8,309 nucleotides of DNA from Dehalococcoidia bacterium (GTDB lineage: Bacteria > Chloroflexota > Dehalococcoidia > JAUSJJ01). This document shows, one piece after another, positions 1-6,879 of this stretch (positions are counted from its first letter, which is position 1; each line of letters starts with the position of its first letter). The notes beneath the pieces are model-generated. The model was not told where the DNA came from and ran no database searches. It saw nothing but the letters and a program-made list of their open reading frames with translations. A program made the position numbers and the translations under genes. Location of the stretch: contig JAUSJJ010000299.1 in assembly GCA_030647705.1 (NCBI GenBank), forward strand, positions 1-8,309, in the 5' to 3' direction.

Positions 1-576
1 CTGATCGGACTGCCTAGCGGAGCCATACCTCTCATTGCTGTTCAGATTCTGTGGGTCAACCTGGCTACCGATGGCTTGCCTGCCTTAGCTCTGTCCATTG
101 ACCCGCCAGCCCCGGATATCATGAAGAGGAAGCCACGTCCACGGGGACAGGGCTTATTTACCAGGCCGGTACTACTGCTTATGGCGGTGGGTGGAGTATG
201 GTTATGTTTGATCAACTTGATGGTATTCAAGTTAGCCTTGGATGCCGGCCGGGGACTGACGGAAGCGCAAGGTTTGACTTTTCTTACCCTTGTCGTCACA
301 GAGTTCGTCAAAGCCTACAACTTCCGTTCAGACCGGCTTTCAGTATTCGGGATCGGGCTCTTCAGGAACAAGTGGCTGAATCTCGCTATCATATGGGAAG
401 TCCTTTTGCTGGTTCTGATAGTATATACCCCGCTTCTTCAGGGGTCGTTCCATACTTTTTCCCTGAGTCTGTCAGATTGGGCAGTTGTCATCCTGTCATC
501 TCTGACCATCCTGCCGGTTCTTGAGATCACCAAAGCCTTCATTAGAATGAACGGCAAGAAGCAGGCACACAGCTAG
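1..576 (+). CDS. P-type cation-transporting ATPase (calcium type), C-terminal part, cut by window start
   Basis: The reading frame is open from base 1 to a TAG at 574-576, giving 191 residues of what should be a protein of roughly 850-950. They match the cation-ATPase C-terminal membrane domain. Visible residues 10-30 are the M6 helix with the WVNLATDGLPA signature. Its Asn20 and Asp24 correspond by family knowledge to ion-binding residues (N796/D800 in SERCA). The PPxxDIMKRKPR loop at about 35-46 is also typical. Hydrophobic helices follow at about 55-80 (M7), 91-106 (M8, with Glu101 in the place of SERCA E908), 123-145 (M9) and 158-181 (M10). The protein would pump Ca2+ or a similar divalent ion across the inner membrane using ATP. 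The phosphorylation and nucleotide domains lie upstream of the window, so the exact ion cannot be settled. A TTG at 76 is an internal codon, not the start. Confidence 0.93.
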   Translation: MIGLPSGAIPLIAVQILWVNLATDGLPALALSIDPPAPDIMKRKPRPRGQGLFTRPVLLLMAVGGVWLCLINLMVFKLALDAGRGLTEAQGLTFLTLVVTEFVKAYNFRSDRLSVFGIGLFRNKWLNLAIIWEVLLLVLIVYTPLLQGSFHTFSLSLSDWAVVILSSLTILPVLEITKAFIRMNGKKQAHS

Positions 577-578
577 TG

Positions 579-707
579 GTGCAACCGTGGGCTGACTGGG
601 GGGTAGTGCTCCTGGCCGAGTTCTCGGTCATCGTGGCGGCCGAGATAGGCAAGTTCGTCGCCTCGCGCTGGCCGCGGCGTGGCCTGCGTCAACCTTTGTC
701 TGATTAG
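579..707 (+). pseudogene. Relic of a second P-type ATPase C-terminus
   Basis: Two bases after the ATPase stop, in a different frame, 42 codons are open up to a TAG at 705-707. The translation contains DWGVVLLAEFSVIVAAEIGKF, then WPRRG. This lines up with the last membrane helix of the gene just upstream, DWAVVILSSLTILPVLEITKAF: an Asp-Trp start, a hydrophobic stretch, then Glu-Ile-x-Lys and a basic end. The upstream gene already has this helix, so this looks like the leftover tail of a duplicated or replaced ATPase. It has no convincing start or ribosome site of its own. Alternatively the fragment is the older C-terminus, displaced by recombination. The homology rests on one helix, so it is likely but not certain. 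Confidence 0.55.
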
Positions 708-751
708 CTGAGTCCGGCTGTCCGTGTTCGTAGGCTTGGCACATGTACGTC

Positions 752-793
752 CCGCGAAGCGCCGCTCCCCGTACGGGGAGCGGCGCTTCGCGG
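752..793. repeat. Perfect 42-bp palindrome (hairpin)
   Basis: Bases 752-772 are the exact reverse complement of 773-793, centred on GTAC. The arm runs through GCGAAGCGCCGCTCCCC. As RNA it would fold into a very stable GC-rich hairpin with a tight loop. It lies between the ATPase relic and the mutS promoter. The bases after it (TTTCCGGCGG) contain only three T, so it is not a canonical rho-independent terminator. It could still end or pause ATPase transcription, protect the mRNA 3' end, or be a dispersed palindromic repeat. Confidence 0.85.
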
Positions 794-828
794 TTTCCGG
801 CGGCCTCCGCAGACCCGCGAAGGGCTGC

Positions 829-857
829 TTCACTTGCTCCCCGAATTCCTGTAAAAT
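829..857 (+). promoter_or_regulatory. Predicted mutS promoter, leaderless type
   Basis: A -35-like TTCACT (829-834, 4 of 6 to TTGACA) and a -10-like TAAAAT (852-857, 5 of 6 to TATAAT) are separated by 17 bases. The -10 ends 6 bases before the mutS GTG, so transcription would begin at or next to the start codon and leave no room for a Shine-Dalgarno sequence; none is visible. The promoter for the ORF at 7405 has the same geometry and nearly the same -10-to-start sequence. Confidence 0.55.
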
Positions 858-863
858 AGCCGC

Positions 864-3443
864 GTGACTCCTATCCGCCGTCAATACCTCAGAATAAAGA
901 AGAGCTACCCGGAAGCAATCGTGTTTTTCCGCCTGGGGGACTTCTACGAGACCTTCGACGAGGACGCGAAGCTCGCCTCCAGGGAACTCGACATTGTCCT
1001 CACGTCCAGAGAGGTTGGCAAGGGGCAGCGCGTGCCCATGGCGGGTATCCCCTATCACGCCCTGGATAACTACCTGGCCCGGCTCATCGGCAAAGGCTAC
1101 AAGGTGGCCATCTGCGAGCAGTTGAGCCAGCCCGATGGCAAGAGCCTGGTGGAGCGGGATGTGGTGCGGGTGGTTACGCCTGGCACAGTGGTAGAGCCCA
1201 ACCTGCTGCAGACAAAGGCCAACAACTACCTGGTGTCAGTGGTGCTGGAAGGGGAAGGGGCGGGCATCGCATATGTCGATATTACCACCAGCGAGTTCGC
1301 CGCCACCCAATTGGCCTCTGCGCGCGCCTTGCCGGAGCTGGAACGCCTGCGTCCCTCGGAGTTGCTGGTGGCCCAGGGCGCTGAGATCCCCCAGTCCTGG
1401 CAACAGCTCGCGCCGGTGACGCCGCAGGGACAGGAATGGTCCGATCTGGCGACGGCGAGGGACACGCTGCTGGAGCACTTTGGGGCGGGCTCGCTGGAGG
1501 GCTACGGCTGCTCTAACCTGCCCCTGGCGGTGCGGGCCGCCGGCGCCATCCTTCACTACCTCAGCGTGACCCAGAAGGGGGCGCTGGGGCAAATCACGCG
1601 GCTGTCCACCTACTCTGCCGACTCTTTCATGGTGTTGGACGCCGTCACCCGGCGTACGCTGGAGCTGTTCCAGAGCAGCCGCCCCGGCGCCAGTGGGGGC
1701 ACACTGCTCTCCGTGATCGACCTGACGCGCACCCCGATGGGAGGCAGGCTGCTCACGAAGTGGCTCGGGCAGCCTCTGCTGGACGTCGAGGAGCTGGAAC
1801 GCAGGCTGGATGCTGTGGAATGGTTCTTCAGCTCCGGCACTCGCAGGGCTGCGGTCGCAGGCCTGCTGGGCCAGACCGGCGACCTGGAGCGCCTCATCAA
1901 CCGGGTGAGGGGCGGCATCGCCACCCCCCGGGAGATGGTCACGTTGCGCCGCAGCCTGGAGCAGGCGCCAGGGATCAAGAATGTGCTCGAAGAAGACAGC
2001 GGCCTTTCGTCTTTGGCCTCCGCGGTGAAGCCGCTGCCGGAGGTGGTGGCCCTGATCAGCGAGTCCATCGTGGACGAGCCTTCGGCCGGTCTGGGCGAGG
2101 GGTACGTCATCAGGCGGGGCTTCTCTCCGGAGCTGGACGAGGTCATCTCGGCCTCGGCCAACGCCAAGCAATACCTGGCTGACCTCGAACGCTCGGAGAG
2201 GGAGCGGACGGGTATCAAATCGCTCAAGGTCGGCTACAACCGGGTCTTCGGCTACTATCTGGAGGTGACCACGCCGCACCTCAGCCAGGCGCCGTCCGAT
2301 TACATTCGCAAGCAGACGCTGACAAACGGCGAACGCTTCTATACCCCACAGCTCAAGGAGTACGAGTCGCTGATACTGAACGCGCAGGAGCGTATCGCTG
2401 AGCTCGAGGGCGCGGTGTTCCGGCAGGTCTGCCAGCAAGTGGGCATGTCGGCGGAGGGCATTCTGGGCGTGGCTTCAGCGCTGGCCCGGGTCGACGTGTT
2501 TTTCGCCCTGGCCGAGGTCGCGGCGCGCTATGGCTACGTGCGTCCGCGGCTCACCGAAGGGGATACCGTTGAGATCAAGGCGGGGCGTCACCCTGTGGTG
2601 GAGAGGATTCTGGACATGGAGACCTTCGTTCCCAACGATACCTACCTCTCCAATCACGATTGCCAGCTTGTCGTCCTCACCGGGCCGAATATGTCCGGCA
2701 AGTCGACCTATTTGCGCCAGGTTGCTCTCGTCGTGCTGCTGGCCCAGACAGGCAGCTTCGTGCCCGCCGACTCGGCCACGGTCGGGCTGGTCGACCGCAT
2801 CTTCACCAGGGTCGGCCTGCAGGACGACCTTGTATCCGGGCAATCGACGTTCATGGTGGAAATGGTGGAGACCGCCAACATACTGAACAATGCCACACCG
2901 AGGTCGCTGGTGATCCTGGACGAGATCGGCCGCGGCACCAGCACCTACGACGGCCTCGCCATCGCCCGCGCCGTCGCCGAGCACATCCACAACCATCCTC
3001 AACTGGGCGCCAAGACCCTGTTTGCCACCCACTACCACGAGCTGGTGGGGTTGGCGGGCGTACTGCCCAGGGTGAAGAACTTCAGCATCGCCGTCACCGA
3101 GGAGGGCGGGAAAGTGGTGTTCCTGCGGAAGATCATACCGGGCGGCGCAGACAAGAGCTACGGTATCCACGTGGCGCAGCTTGCCGGCCTGCCCCGCAGC
3201 GTGGTGCACCGGGCGCAGCAGGTGCTGACCGAACTGGAGACGGACCACGCAGGGGCAGTGCACAAGAAGAAGGGCGCAGACGCCTCCAAAGAGACATCCC
3301 AGAAAGACCTGTCGCAGCTCTGGCTGTTCGGGAAGAAACCGGAGCTGCTTGAGGAGCTCGCCCAACTTGATGTATCATCGATGACGCCTTTGGAGGCCAT
3401 AACCAAACTGTACGAGCTTCAGGAGCGGGCCAGGAAGCTCTAG
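864..3443 (+). CDS. mutS: DNA mismatch repair protein MutS
   Basis: This 859-residue protein has the usual MutS1 length and full domain order. It binds mismatches and small loops in newly replicated DNA as a dimer and, with ATP, recruits MutL. The mismatch-binding domain has GDFYE (25-29), where Phe27 stacks on the mismatch and Glu29 contacts it. The connector, lever and clamp regions follow to about residue 590. The ATPase has Walker A GPNMSGKST (607-615), the QSTFMVEM stretch (660-667), Walker B LVILDEIGRGTST (682-694) and the ATHYHEL loop (721-727). Near the end QLWLF (818-822) fits the beta-clamp binding consensus, followed by the usual TPLEA tail. GTG 864 is the only sensible start, because an in-frame TAA at 852-854 lies just upstream and no other start codon lies between. 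It is probably translated from a leaderless mRNA. No key residue is missing. Confidence 0.98.
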   Translation: MTPIRRQYLRIKKSYPEAIVFFRLGDFYETFDEDAKLASRELDIVLTSREVGKGQRVPMAGIPYHALDNYLARLIGKGYKVAICEQLSQPDGKSLVERDVVRVVTPGTVVEPNLLQTKANNYLVSVVLEGEGAGIAYVDITTSEFAATQLASARALPELERLRPSELLVAQGAEIPQSWQQLAPVTPQGQEWSDLATARDTLLEHFGAGSLEGYGCSNLPLAVRAAGAILHYLSVTQKGALGQITRLSTYSADSFMVLDAVTRRTLELFQSSRPGASGGTLLSVIDLTRTPMGGRLLTKWLGQPLLDVEELERRLDAVEWFFSSGTRRAAVAGLLGQTGDLERLINRVRGGIATPREMVTLRRSLEQAPGIKNVLEEDSGLSSLASAVKPLPEVVALISESIVDEPSAGLGEGYVIRRGFSPELDEVISASANAKQYLADLERSERERTGIKSLKVGYNRVFGYYLEVTTPHLSQAPSDYIRKQTLTNGERFYTPQLKEYESLILNAQERIAELEGAVFRQVCQQVGMSAEGILGVASALARVDVFFALAEVAARYGYVRPRLTEGDTVEIKAGRHPVVERILDMETFVPNDTYLSNHDCQLVVLTGPNMSGKSTYLRQVALVVLLAQTGSFVPADSATVGLVDRIFTRVGLQDDLVSGQSTFMVEMVETANILNNATPRSLVILDEIGRGTSTYDGLAIARAVAEHIHNHPQLGAKTLFATHYHELVGLAGVLPRVKNFSIAVTEEGGKVVFLRKIIPGGADKSYGIHVAQLAGLPRSVVHRAQQVLTELETDHAGAVHKKKGADASKETSQKDLSQLWLFGKKPELLEELAQLDVSSMTPLEAITKLYELQERARKL

Positions 3444-3500
3444 ACAACTCTCGAAGGTCTACCCTTACCGGGGGCCTGACTTTTCAACTGGAGTGTGTTC

Positions 3501-3806
3501 ATGTCGGAACAATTGAAACCGCCTTACCTTCGCAAGGCGGACGAGCGCAACGCCATCCAGGTTTGGCTGGTTGACGGCGCCTATATACGAACTCGGATGG
3601 ATGAGGAGTTCACCAATTTCGGGCAGCACTACCGGTTCAAGTACATCCCGCAGAACGAGTTTTGGATAGACAGTGAGGCCGACCCCGACGCCATCGTCCG
3701 GACGAACTGCACGATTGCCTGGCCAAAGAGGGCTGGGCGTGAGCTTCAAGGGGAGAGGCCAAAGAGGGGGCACAGCCCCCAGCTTCCTTTTCTACCCCCT
3801 TCCTGA
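3501..3806 (+). CDS. Short conserved-looking protein, probably frameshifted and truncated
   Basis: ATG 3501 is preceded by GGAG (3490-3493) at good spacing, 57 bases after mutS, so it may be cotranscribed. The first 60 or so residues look like a real globular protein, with the run IQVWLVDGAYIRTRMDEEFTNFGQHYRF and then YIPQNEFWID. I do not recognise a named family. From about 3690 the quality drops: the annotated frame becomes basic and repetitive. The frame shifted by one base instead reads HRPDELHDCLAKEGWA before a TGA at 3740-3742, which looks more like a protein helix. The last 25 codons of the open frame lie in hairpin-rich repeat DNA, and the stop at 3804-3806 sits inside a hairpin. I infer a gene damaged by an indel and by repeat insertion. 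Function is unknown. GTG 3495 is also in frame but has a poorer site. Confidence 0.55.
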   Translation: MSEQLKPPYLRKADERNAIQVWLVDGAYIRTRMDEEFTNFGQHYRFKYIPQNEFWIDSEADPDAIVRTNCTIAWPKRAGRELQGERPKRGHSPQLPFLPPS

Positions 3807-3819
3807 CAGGAAGGGGGTA
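3721..3819. repeat. Candidate miniature repeat with two hairpins and a 12-bp direct repeat
   Basis: GGCCAAAGAGGG occurs at 3721-3732 and again at 3757-3768. Next comes a hairpin GGGGGC-ACA-GCCCCC (3766-3780). A second perfect hairpin spans 3793-3819, with a 12-bp stem (TACCCCCTTCCT) and loop GAC. The second stem could act as a terminator after mutS and the short ORF, although no T-run follows it. The arrangement resembles small non-coding dispersed elements found in bacterial genomes. The outer boundaries are not clear from one copy. Confidence 0.5.
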
Positions 3820-3854
3820 ATGGGGATAGTCAAGAAATAACAGGATGGTGCGCT

Positions 3855-4736
3855 ATGAACTACAAAATCCGCTGCCTGCTCACCGGCACGGTCACCACCG
3901 ATTCCTCGGTGGAGAAGATGCACAGCGTGCTGGATGCCGGCCGCAAGATCAGGGTGCCGGTCAATATCTTCTACGTCGAAGGGCCGAAGCTGAGGTTGAT
4001 CTTCGAAGCCGGCATGGCCTCCTCGGAGGAGATGAACAAAAAGTGGGGCGCCGGCAAGCACGGTGCGCTGCCCCCTGCTGAAGGCGGTGGGGCCGAGAGC
4101 ATCGAGAAGTCGCTGGCCGAGGTGGGCGCCACCACCGACGATATTCAGTTCGTCATCCCCTCCCACCTGCACACCGACCACGCCTGGAACCTGGATGTCT
4201 TCCCCAGGGCCAAAGTCATCGCTCAGAGGGAGGAGATCATCGAAGCCATCGATCCCCCCTCGCCGATGAGGTTCGGCTATTCCCGTATCATCAACACCAA
4301 GCTGGTGAGCCGCAGGCAGCCCGATGAGCTCAAGATCATAGACGGCGACTGTGATATCGCTGAGGGTTTGAAGCTGATAAAGGTGCCGGGGCACACGCCC
4401 GGCTCCCAGACGCTTATCGTGCAGACCGAGAAGGGCAAAGTGGCGCTCTGCGGCCAGACCGGGCCGTCCTATGCCAACTGGTTCCCGGCCGATGCCAGGC
4501 TGGGCCACGCGCTCGGTTTCTTGAAAGACACCTATAACCCCGATCCGCTGCTGGCCGGGACGCAGAGGACGTACATACAGAGCATGGAGCGCATCGCCGG
4601 CATGGCGGATATCGTGGTGCCCACCCATGACTGGCGAATACCCCGACGTATCCCCGAGCAGTGGTGGTTCTCCCCTCCCGACGAAGTCTGCTCCCGCGAC
4701 TGGTCCAAAGTCGTTTTCAAGTACGGACTGATCTAG
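3855..4736 (+). CDS. Metallo-beta-lactamase-fold hydrolase
   Basis: This 293-residue protein has the metal-binding pattern of the metallo-beta-lactamase superfamily. SHLHTDHAWN at 103-112 provides HxHxDH (His104, His106, Asp108, His109), PGHTPGS at 178-184 provides His180, and VPTHDW at 255-260 provides His258. The layout is close to the quorum-quenching lactonase-like branch, but the substrate cannot be read from sequence. At the place where an Asp usually bridges the two metals (G-D after a hydrophobic strand) this protein has CGQTGPS, with Gln201. That may mean a single metal, altered chemistry or a different bridging residue. No signal peptide is visible, so it is probably cytoplasmic. 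ATG 3855 is preceded by an AGGA-type site (from 3841) at slightly long spacing. The nearby ATG 3845 is in another frame. It lies between mutS and mutL on the same strand, with no evident link to repair. Confidence 0.9.
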   Translation: MNYKIRCLLTGTVTTDSSVEKMHSVLDAGRKIRVPVNIFYVEGPKLRLIFEAGMASSEEMNKKWGAGKHGALPPAEGGGAESIEKSLAEVGATTDDIQFVIPSHLHTDHAWNLDVFPRAKVIAQREEIIEAIDPPSPMRFGYSRIINTKLVSRRQPDELKIIDGDCDIAEGLKLIKVPGHTPGSQTLIVQTEKGKVALCGQTGPSYANWFPADARLGHALGFLKDTYNPDPLLAGTQRTYIQSMERIAGMADIVVPTHDWRIPRRIPEQWWFSPPDEVCSRDWSKVVFKYGLI

Positions 4737-4768
4737 TGTCCTGTCCCAGAAAAAGGCCTCTAAAATAC

Positions 4769-4838
4769 GTCATTCCGGACTTGATCCGGAATCCAGGACG
4801 CGCTAGCCCTTCTGGATTCCCGCCTGCGCGGGAATGAC
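4769..4838. repeat. 70-bp inverted repeat of two hairpins (dispersed REP-like type)
   Basis: The element starts GTCATTCC and ends GGAATGAC. Its left arm (4769-4796) and right arm (4812-4838) are imperfect reverse complements of each other, ending in AATCCAG and starting CTGGATT. Each arm also folds alone: ATTCCGGA/TCCGGAAT with loop CTTGA on the left, and ATTCCCGC/GCGGGAAT with loop CTGC on the right. Repeats of this GTCATTCCCGC...GGAATGAC style are familiar as intergenic dispersed elements in many bacteria. It lies 32 bases after the hydrolase stop and could act in mRNA 3'-end processing or as a weak terminator. Confidence 0.75.
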
Positions 4839-5063
4839 ATGAATAACGCAGCGTACTTCAGAGATAACACACCTTGCTTTGTTGCGAAAACGAGCGCAAC
4901 GAACTAACCTGGGGGACTGCATGGAGTTCAAGACCATCGACAAACAACCTCATGGTCGTTTAGACGCGGGTCATTCGCGCCAGGTGCGGCGCTCAAAGGC
5001 AACGACCGAGGGTTCGCTTTTCCACCGCGGGTATGCTATCATCTCCTTGGGTGGGGGTGCGCT
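4839..5063. other. Remainder of the hydrolase-mutL gap: small hairpin, doubtful short ORF
   Basis: A 9-bp stem with one G-T pair (4878-4886 with 4895-4903, core GTTGCG/CGCAAC, loop AAAACGAG) lies in the middle of the gap. It is followed by GGGGGA and an ATG at 4921 that opens 50 codons to a stop at 5071-5073, overlapping the mutL start. The peptide begins MEFKTIDKQPHGRL and has no recognisable domain. It may be a chance frame or the stump of a lost gene. Because the predicted mutL promoter lies inside it, I do not call it a gene. Confidence 0.35.
5013..5042 (+). promoter_or_regulatory. Predicted mutL promoter
   Basis: A -35-like TTCGCT (5013-5018) and a -10-like TATCAT (5037-5042, 5 of 6 to TATAAT) are separated by 18 bases. 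A start near 5049 would give a leader of about 15 nt containing a G-rich GGGTGGGGG stretch before ATG 5064. That stretch may serve as a weak ribosome site. mutL would then be transcribed independently of the hydrolase upstream. Confidence 0.4.
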
Positions 5064-6758
5064 ATGCCCATAAGGACACTCGCTCCCGAGGTAGTGTGCC
5101 GGATCGCCGCGGGCGAGGTGGTGGAACGGCCGGCTTCCGTGGTGAAGGAGCTGGTGGAGAACTCGCTGGATGCCGGGGCCACCCAGATCATCTTGGAGGT
5201 GGTGGGTGCGGGCACACAGAGCATACGCGTGGTGGACAACGGCTCGGGCATTTCTCCTGCCGAAGTCGAACTCGCTTTCCAGAGGCATGCCACCAGCAAG
5301 ATAGCCTGCGAGGCGGACATCGAGTCCATCCGCACCCTGGGCTTCCGTGGAGAGGCTCTGGCCAGCATCGCCGCCGTATCTCAGGTAGACCTGATCAGCA
5401 GGCCGGCCGCTGAGATCGCCGGCAGCTTCATCCGGGTGAGCAACGGACGGGTGGTGGAGAAGCGCAGTCGTGGGTGCTCTCCGGGTACCGCCGTCACCGT
5501 GCGCCGCCTCTTCGCCAACGTTCCCGCCCGCCTGAAGTTCCTGAGGTCGCCTGCCACCGAGAACAGCCGCATGGCGAACCTGGTCAGCCAGTACGCGCTG
5601 GCTTTCCCCGAAGTCCGCTTCAACATGGTTATCGATGGCCACCTCAATCTGCGCACTCCCGGCAGCGGCAACCTGAAGGACGTCGTCGCTGAGCTGTACG
5701 GACTGGACATAGCCAATGCCATGCTGGACCTGGGCCAGGAACCGCACAAGGGCGAATCGATATCGGTGACGGGTTATATCGGGACGGCGGGCGTGGCGCG
5801 GGCCAGCCGGGGCTACATGAGTTTCTTCGTCAACCGGCGCTGGGTGCAGAGCAGGATGCTTAGCTATGCCGTGGAGGAGGCCTATCGTGGCTTTCTGATG
5901 GGAGACAGGTACCCGGTGGCTGTGGTCAACCTGTGGCTGACCTCCGACGAGGTGGACGTCAACGTCCATCCGGCCAAGACCGAAGTCCGGTTCCGCAACG
6001 ACCGCGCTATCTTCGGAGCAGTGCAGAAGGCGGTGAGGACGCTGCTGGTGGGCCAGGCGCCTATCCCGGAGTTCCGGCCCGCCTCGTCTGCGCCGACCCT
6101 CAGCCTGCGCGCCGAGCCAACGAAGATCGGATTTCAACAGGCCCCTTCCTCCGCGCCGATACCGTTGGCCATGGACCTGCAGACCCCTAAGCTGCCCATA
6201 TTGCGCGTCCTCGGGCAGGTGGGTAACTCCTACGTGGTCGCCGAAGCCCCGGACGGCATGTACCTGATCGACCAGCACGCCGCTCACGAACGGATCCAGT
6301 TGGAGAAGCTGGAGCGACAACGCCAGGCCCAGGGAATCGAAACACAGGGGCTCCTGGAGCCGTTGACGGTGGAGCTGACCCCTCAGCAGGAGGAATCCAT
6401 GAGGACGCTGGGGCCGGTGCTCGCCGATTACGGCTTCAAGCTGGAGCCGTTCGGGCCCAGATCGTATCTGCTGCGTTCGATCCCGGCGGTGCTCAAGGGC
6501 GAAAGCGCCACCGAGATGCTCCGAGAAATGCTCAACGGCAGCGGCGGCAAGAGCCTGGAAGACCTGAAGCGGGAGATTGTCGTTTCGCTAGCCTGCCACA
6601 GCGCCGTGAAAGCCGGCCAGGCGCTGAGCCCTCCGGAGATGTCGGAGCTGGTGAGACAACTGGAGATCACCGCGCTGCCCCGCACCTGCCCCCACGGGCG
6701 CCCCACCATGATACACCTCAGTTCCCGCGAGCTGGAGAAAGAGTTCGGCAGAAGGTAG
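5064..6758 (+). CDS. mutL: DNA mismatch repair protein MutL (endonuclease type)
   Basis: This complete 564-residue protein couples mismatch recognition by MutS to strand incision. The N-terminal GHKL ATPase is intact. It has KELVENSLDAGA (28-39) with catalytic Glu29, DNGSGI (58-63), the ATSKI lid (76-80) and LGFRGEALAS (92-101). A transducer domain with NRRWVQ (257-262) and VDVNVHPAK (298-305) follows, then a short linker of about 50 residues. The C-terminal domain carries DQHAAHERIQLE (403-414), which fits the DQHAx2Ex4E nicking motif. It also has ACHSAVKA (510-517) and CPHGRP (542-547), which complete the metal site in endonuclease MutLs. QGLLEP (428-433) resembles the beta-clamp contact. 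This points to a host that nicks with MutL rather than MutH. ATG 5064 gives the canonical MPIRxL start, with residue numbering identical to E. coli through the first motif. Confidence 0.98.
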   Translation: MPIRTLAPEVVCRIAAGEVVERPASVVKELVENSLDAGATQIILEVVGAGTQSIRVVDNGSGISPAEVELAFQRHATSKIACEADIESIRTLGFRGEALASIAAVSQVDLISRPAAEIAGSFIRVSNGRVVEKRSRGCSPGTAVTVRRLFANVPARLKFLRSPATENSRMANLVSQYALAFPEVRFNMVIDGHLNLRTPGSGNLKDVVAELYGLDIANAMLDLGQEPHKGESISVTGYIGTAGVARASRGYMSFFVNRRWVQSRMLSYAVEEAYRGFLMGDRYPVAVVNLWLTSDEVDVNVHPAKTEVRFRNDRAIFGAVQKAVRTLLVGQAPIPEFRPASSAPTLSLRAEPTKIGFQQAPSSAPIPLAMDLQTPKLPILRVLGQVGNSYVVAEAPDGMYLIDQHAAHERIQLEKLERQRQAQGIETQGLLEPLTVELTPQQEESMRTLGPVLADYGFKLEPFGPRSYLLRSIPAVLKGESATEMLREMLNGSGGKSLEDLKREIVVSLACHSAVKAGQALSPPEMSELVRQLEITALPRTCPHGRPTMIHLSSRELEKEFGRR

Positions 6759-6847
6759 GCGGCTGGGGGCGCGTCCTATACAAGCGCCGACTTACGCTTC
6801 AGCAGGGATGTGTCAGGTCTCGAAGGCTATCTGCGCAGCGGTTGTTG

Positions 6848-6879
6848 CCAATACCCCAGGCTGAAGCCTGGGGTATTGG
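6848..6879. repeat. Left hairpin of the RAYT-like element
   Basis: A perfect 14-bp stem (CCAATACCCCAGGC, 6848-6861, with 6866-6879) closes a TGAA loop. It lies 21 bases before the transposase ATG at 6900. Its inner 20 bases are repeated, inverted, at 7327-7346. Confidence 0.9.

Noticed and set aside
573..1058. 161-codon minus-strand frame across the region before and into mutS
   Set aside because: It crosses the perfect palindrome and runs antisense to the conserved mutS N-terminus. GC-rich genes give long antisense frames by chance, and no protein family pattern is visible.
1236..2438. 400-codon minus-strand frame inside mutS
   Set aside because: It is fully antisense to conserved MutS domains. 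Its composition (Arg, Gln, His, Leu, Gly rich) is typical of a shadow frame in GC-rich DNA.
3721..3819. CRISPR-like repeat array
   Set aside because: There are only two copies of a 12-bp repeat, and the second runs straight into hairpins. There are no regularly spaced units and no cas genes.
4921..5073. 50-codon plus-strand frame starting MEFKTIDKQ
   Set aside because: The start is plausible, but the peptide has no recognisable domain, contains the likely mutL promoter and overlaps the mutL start. It is described only as part of the gap.
4971..6320. 449-codon minus-strand frame opposite mutL
   Set aside because: It is antisense to well-conserved MutL motifs and has no recognisable domain or start signal.
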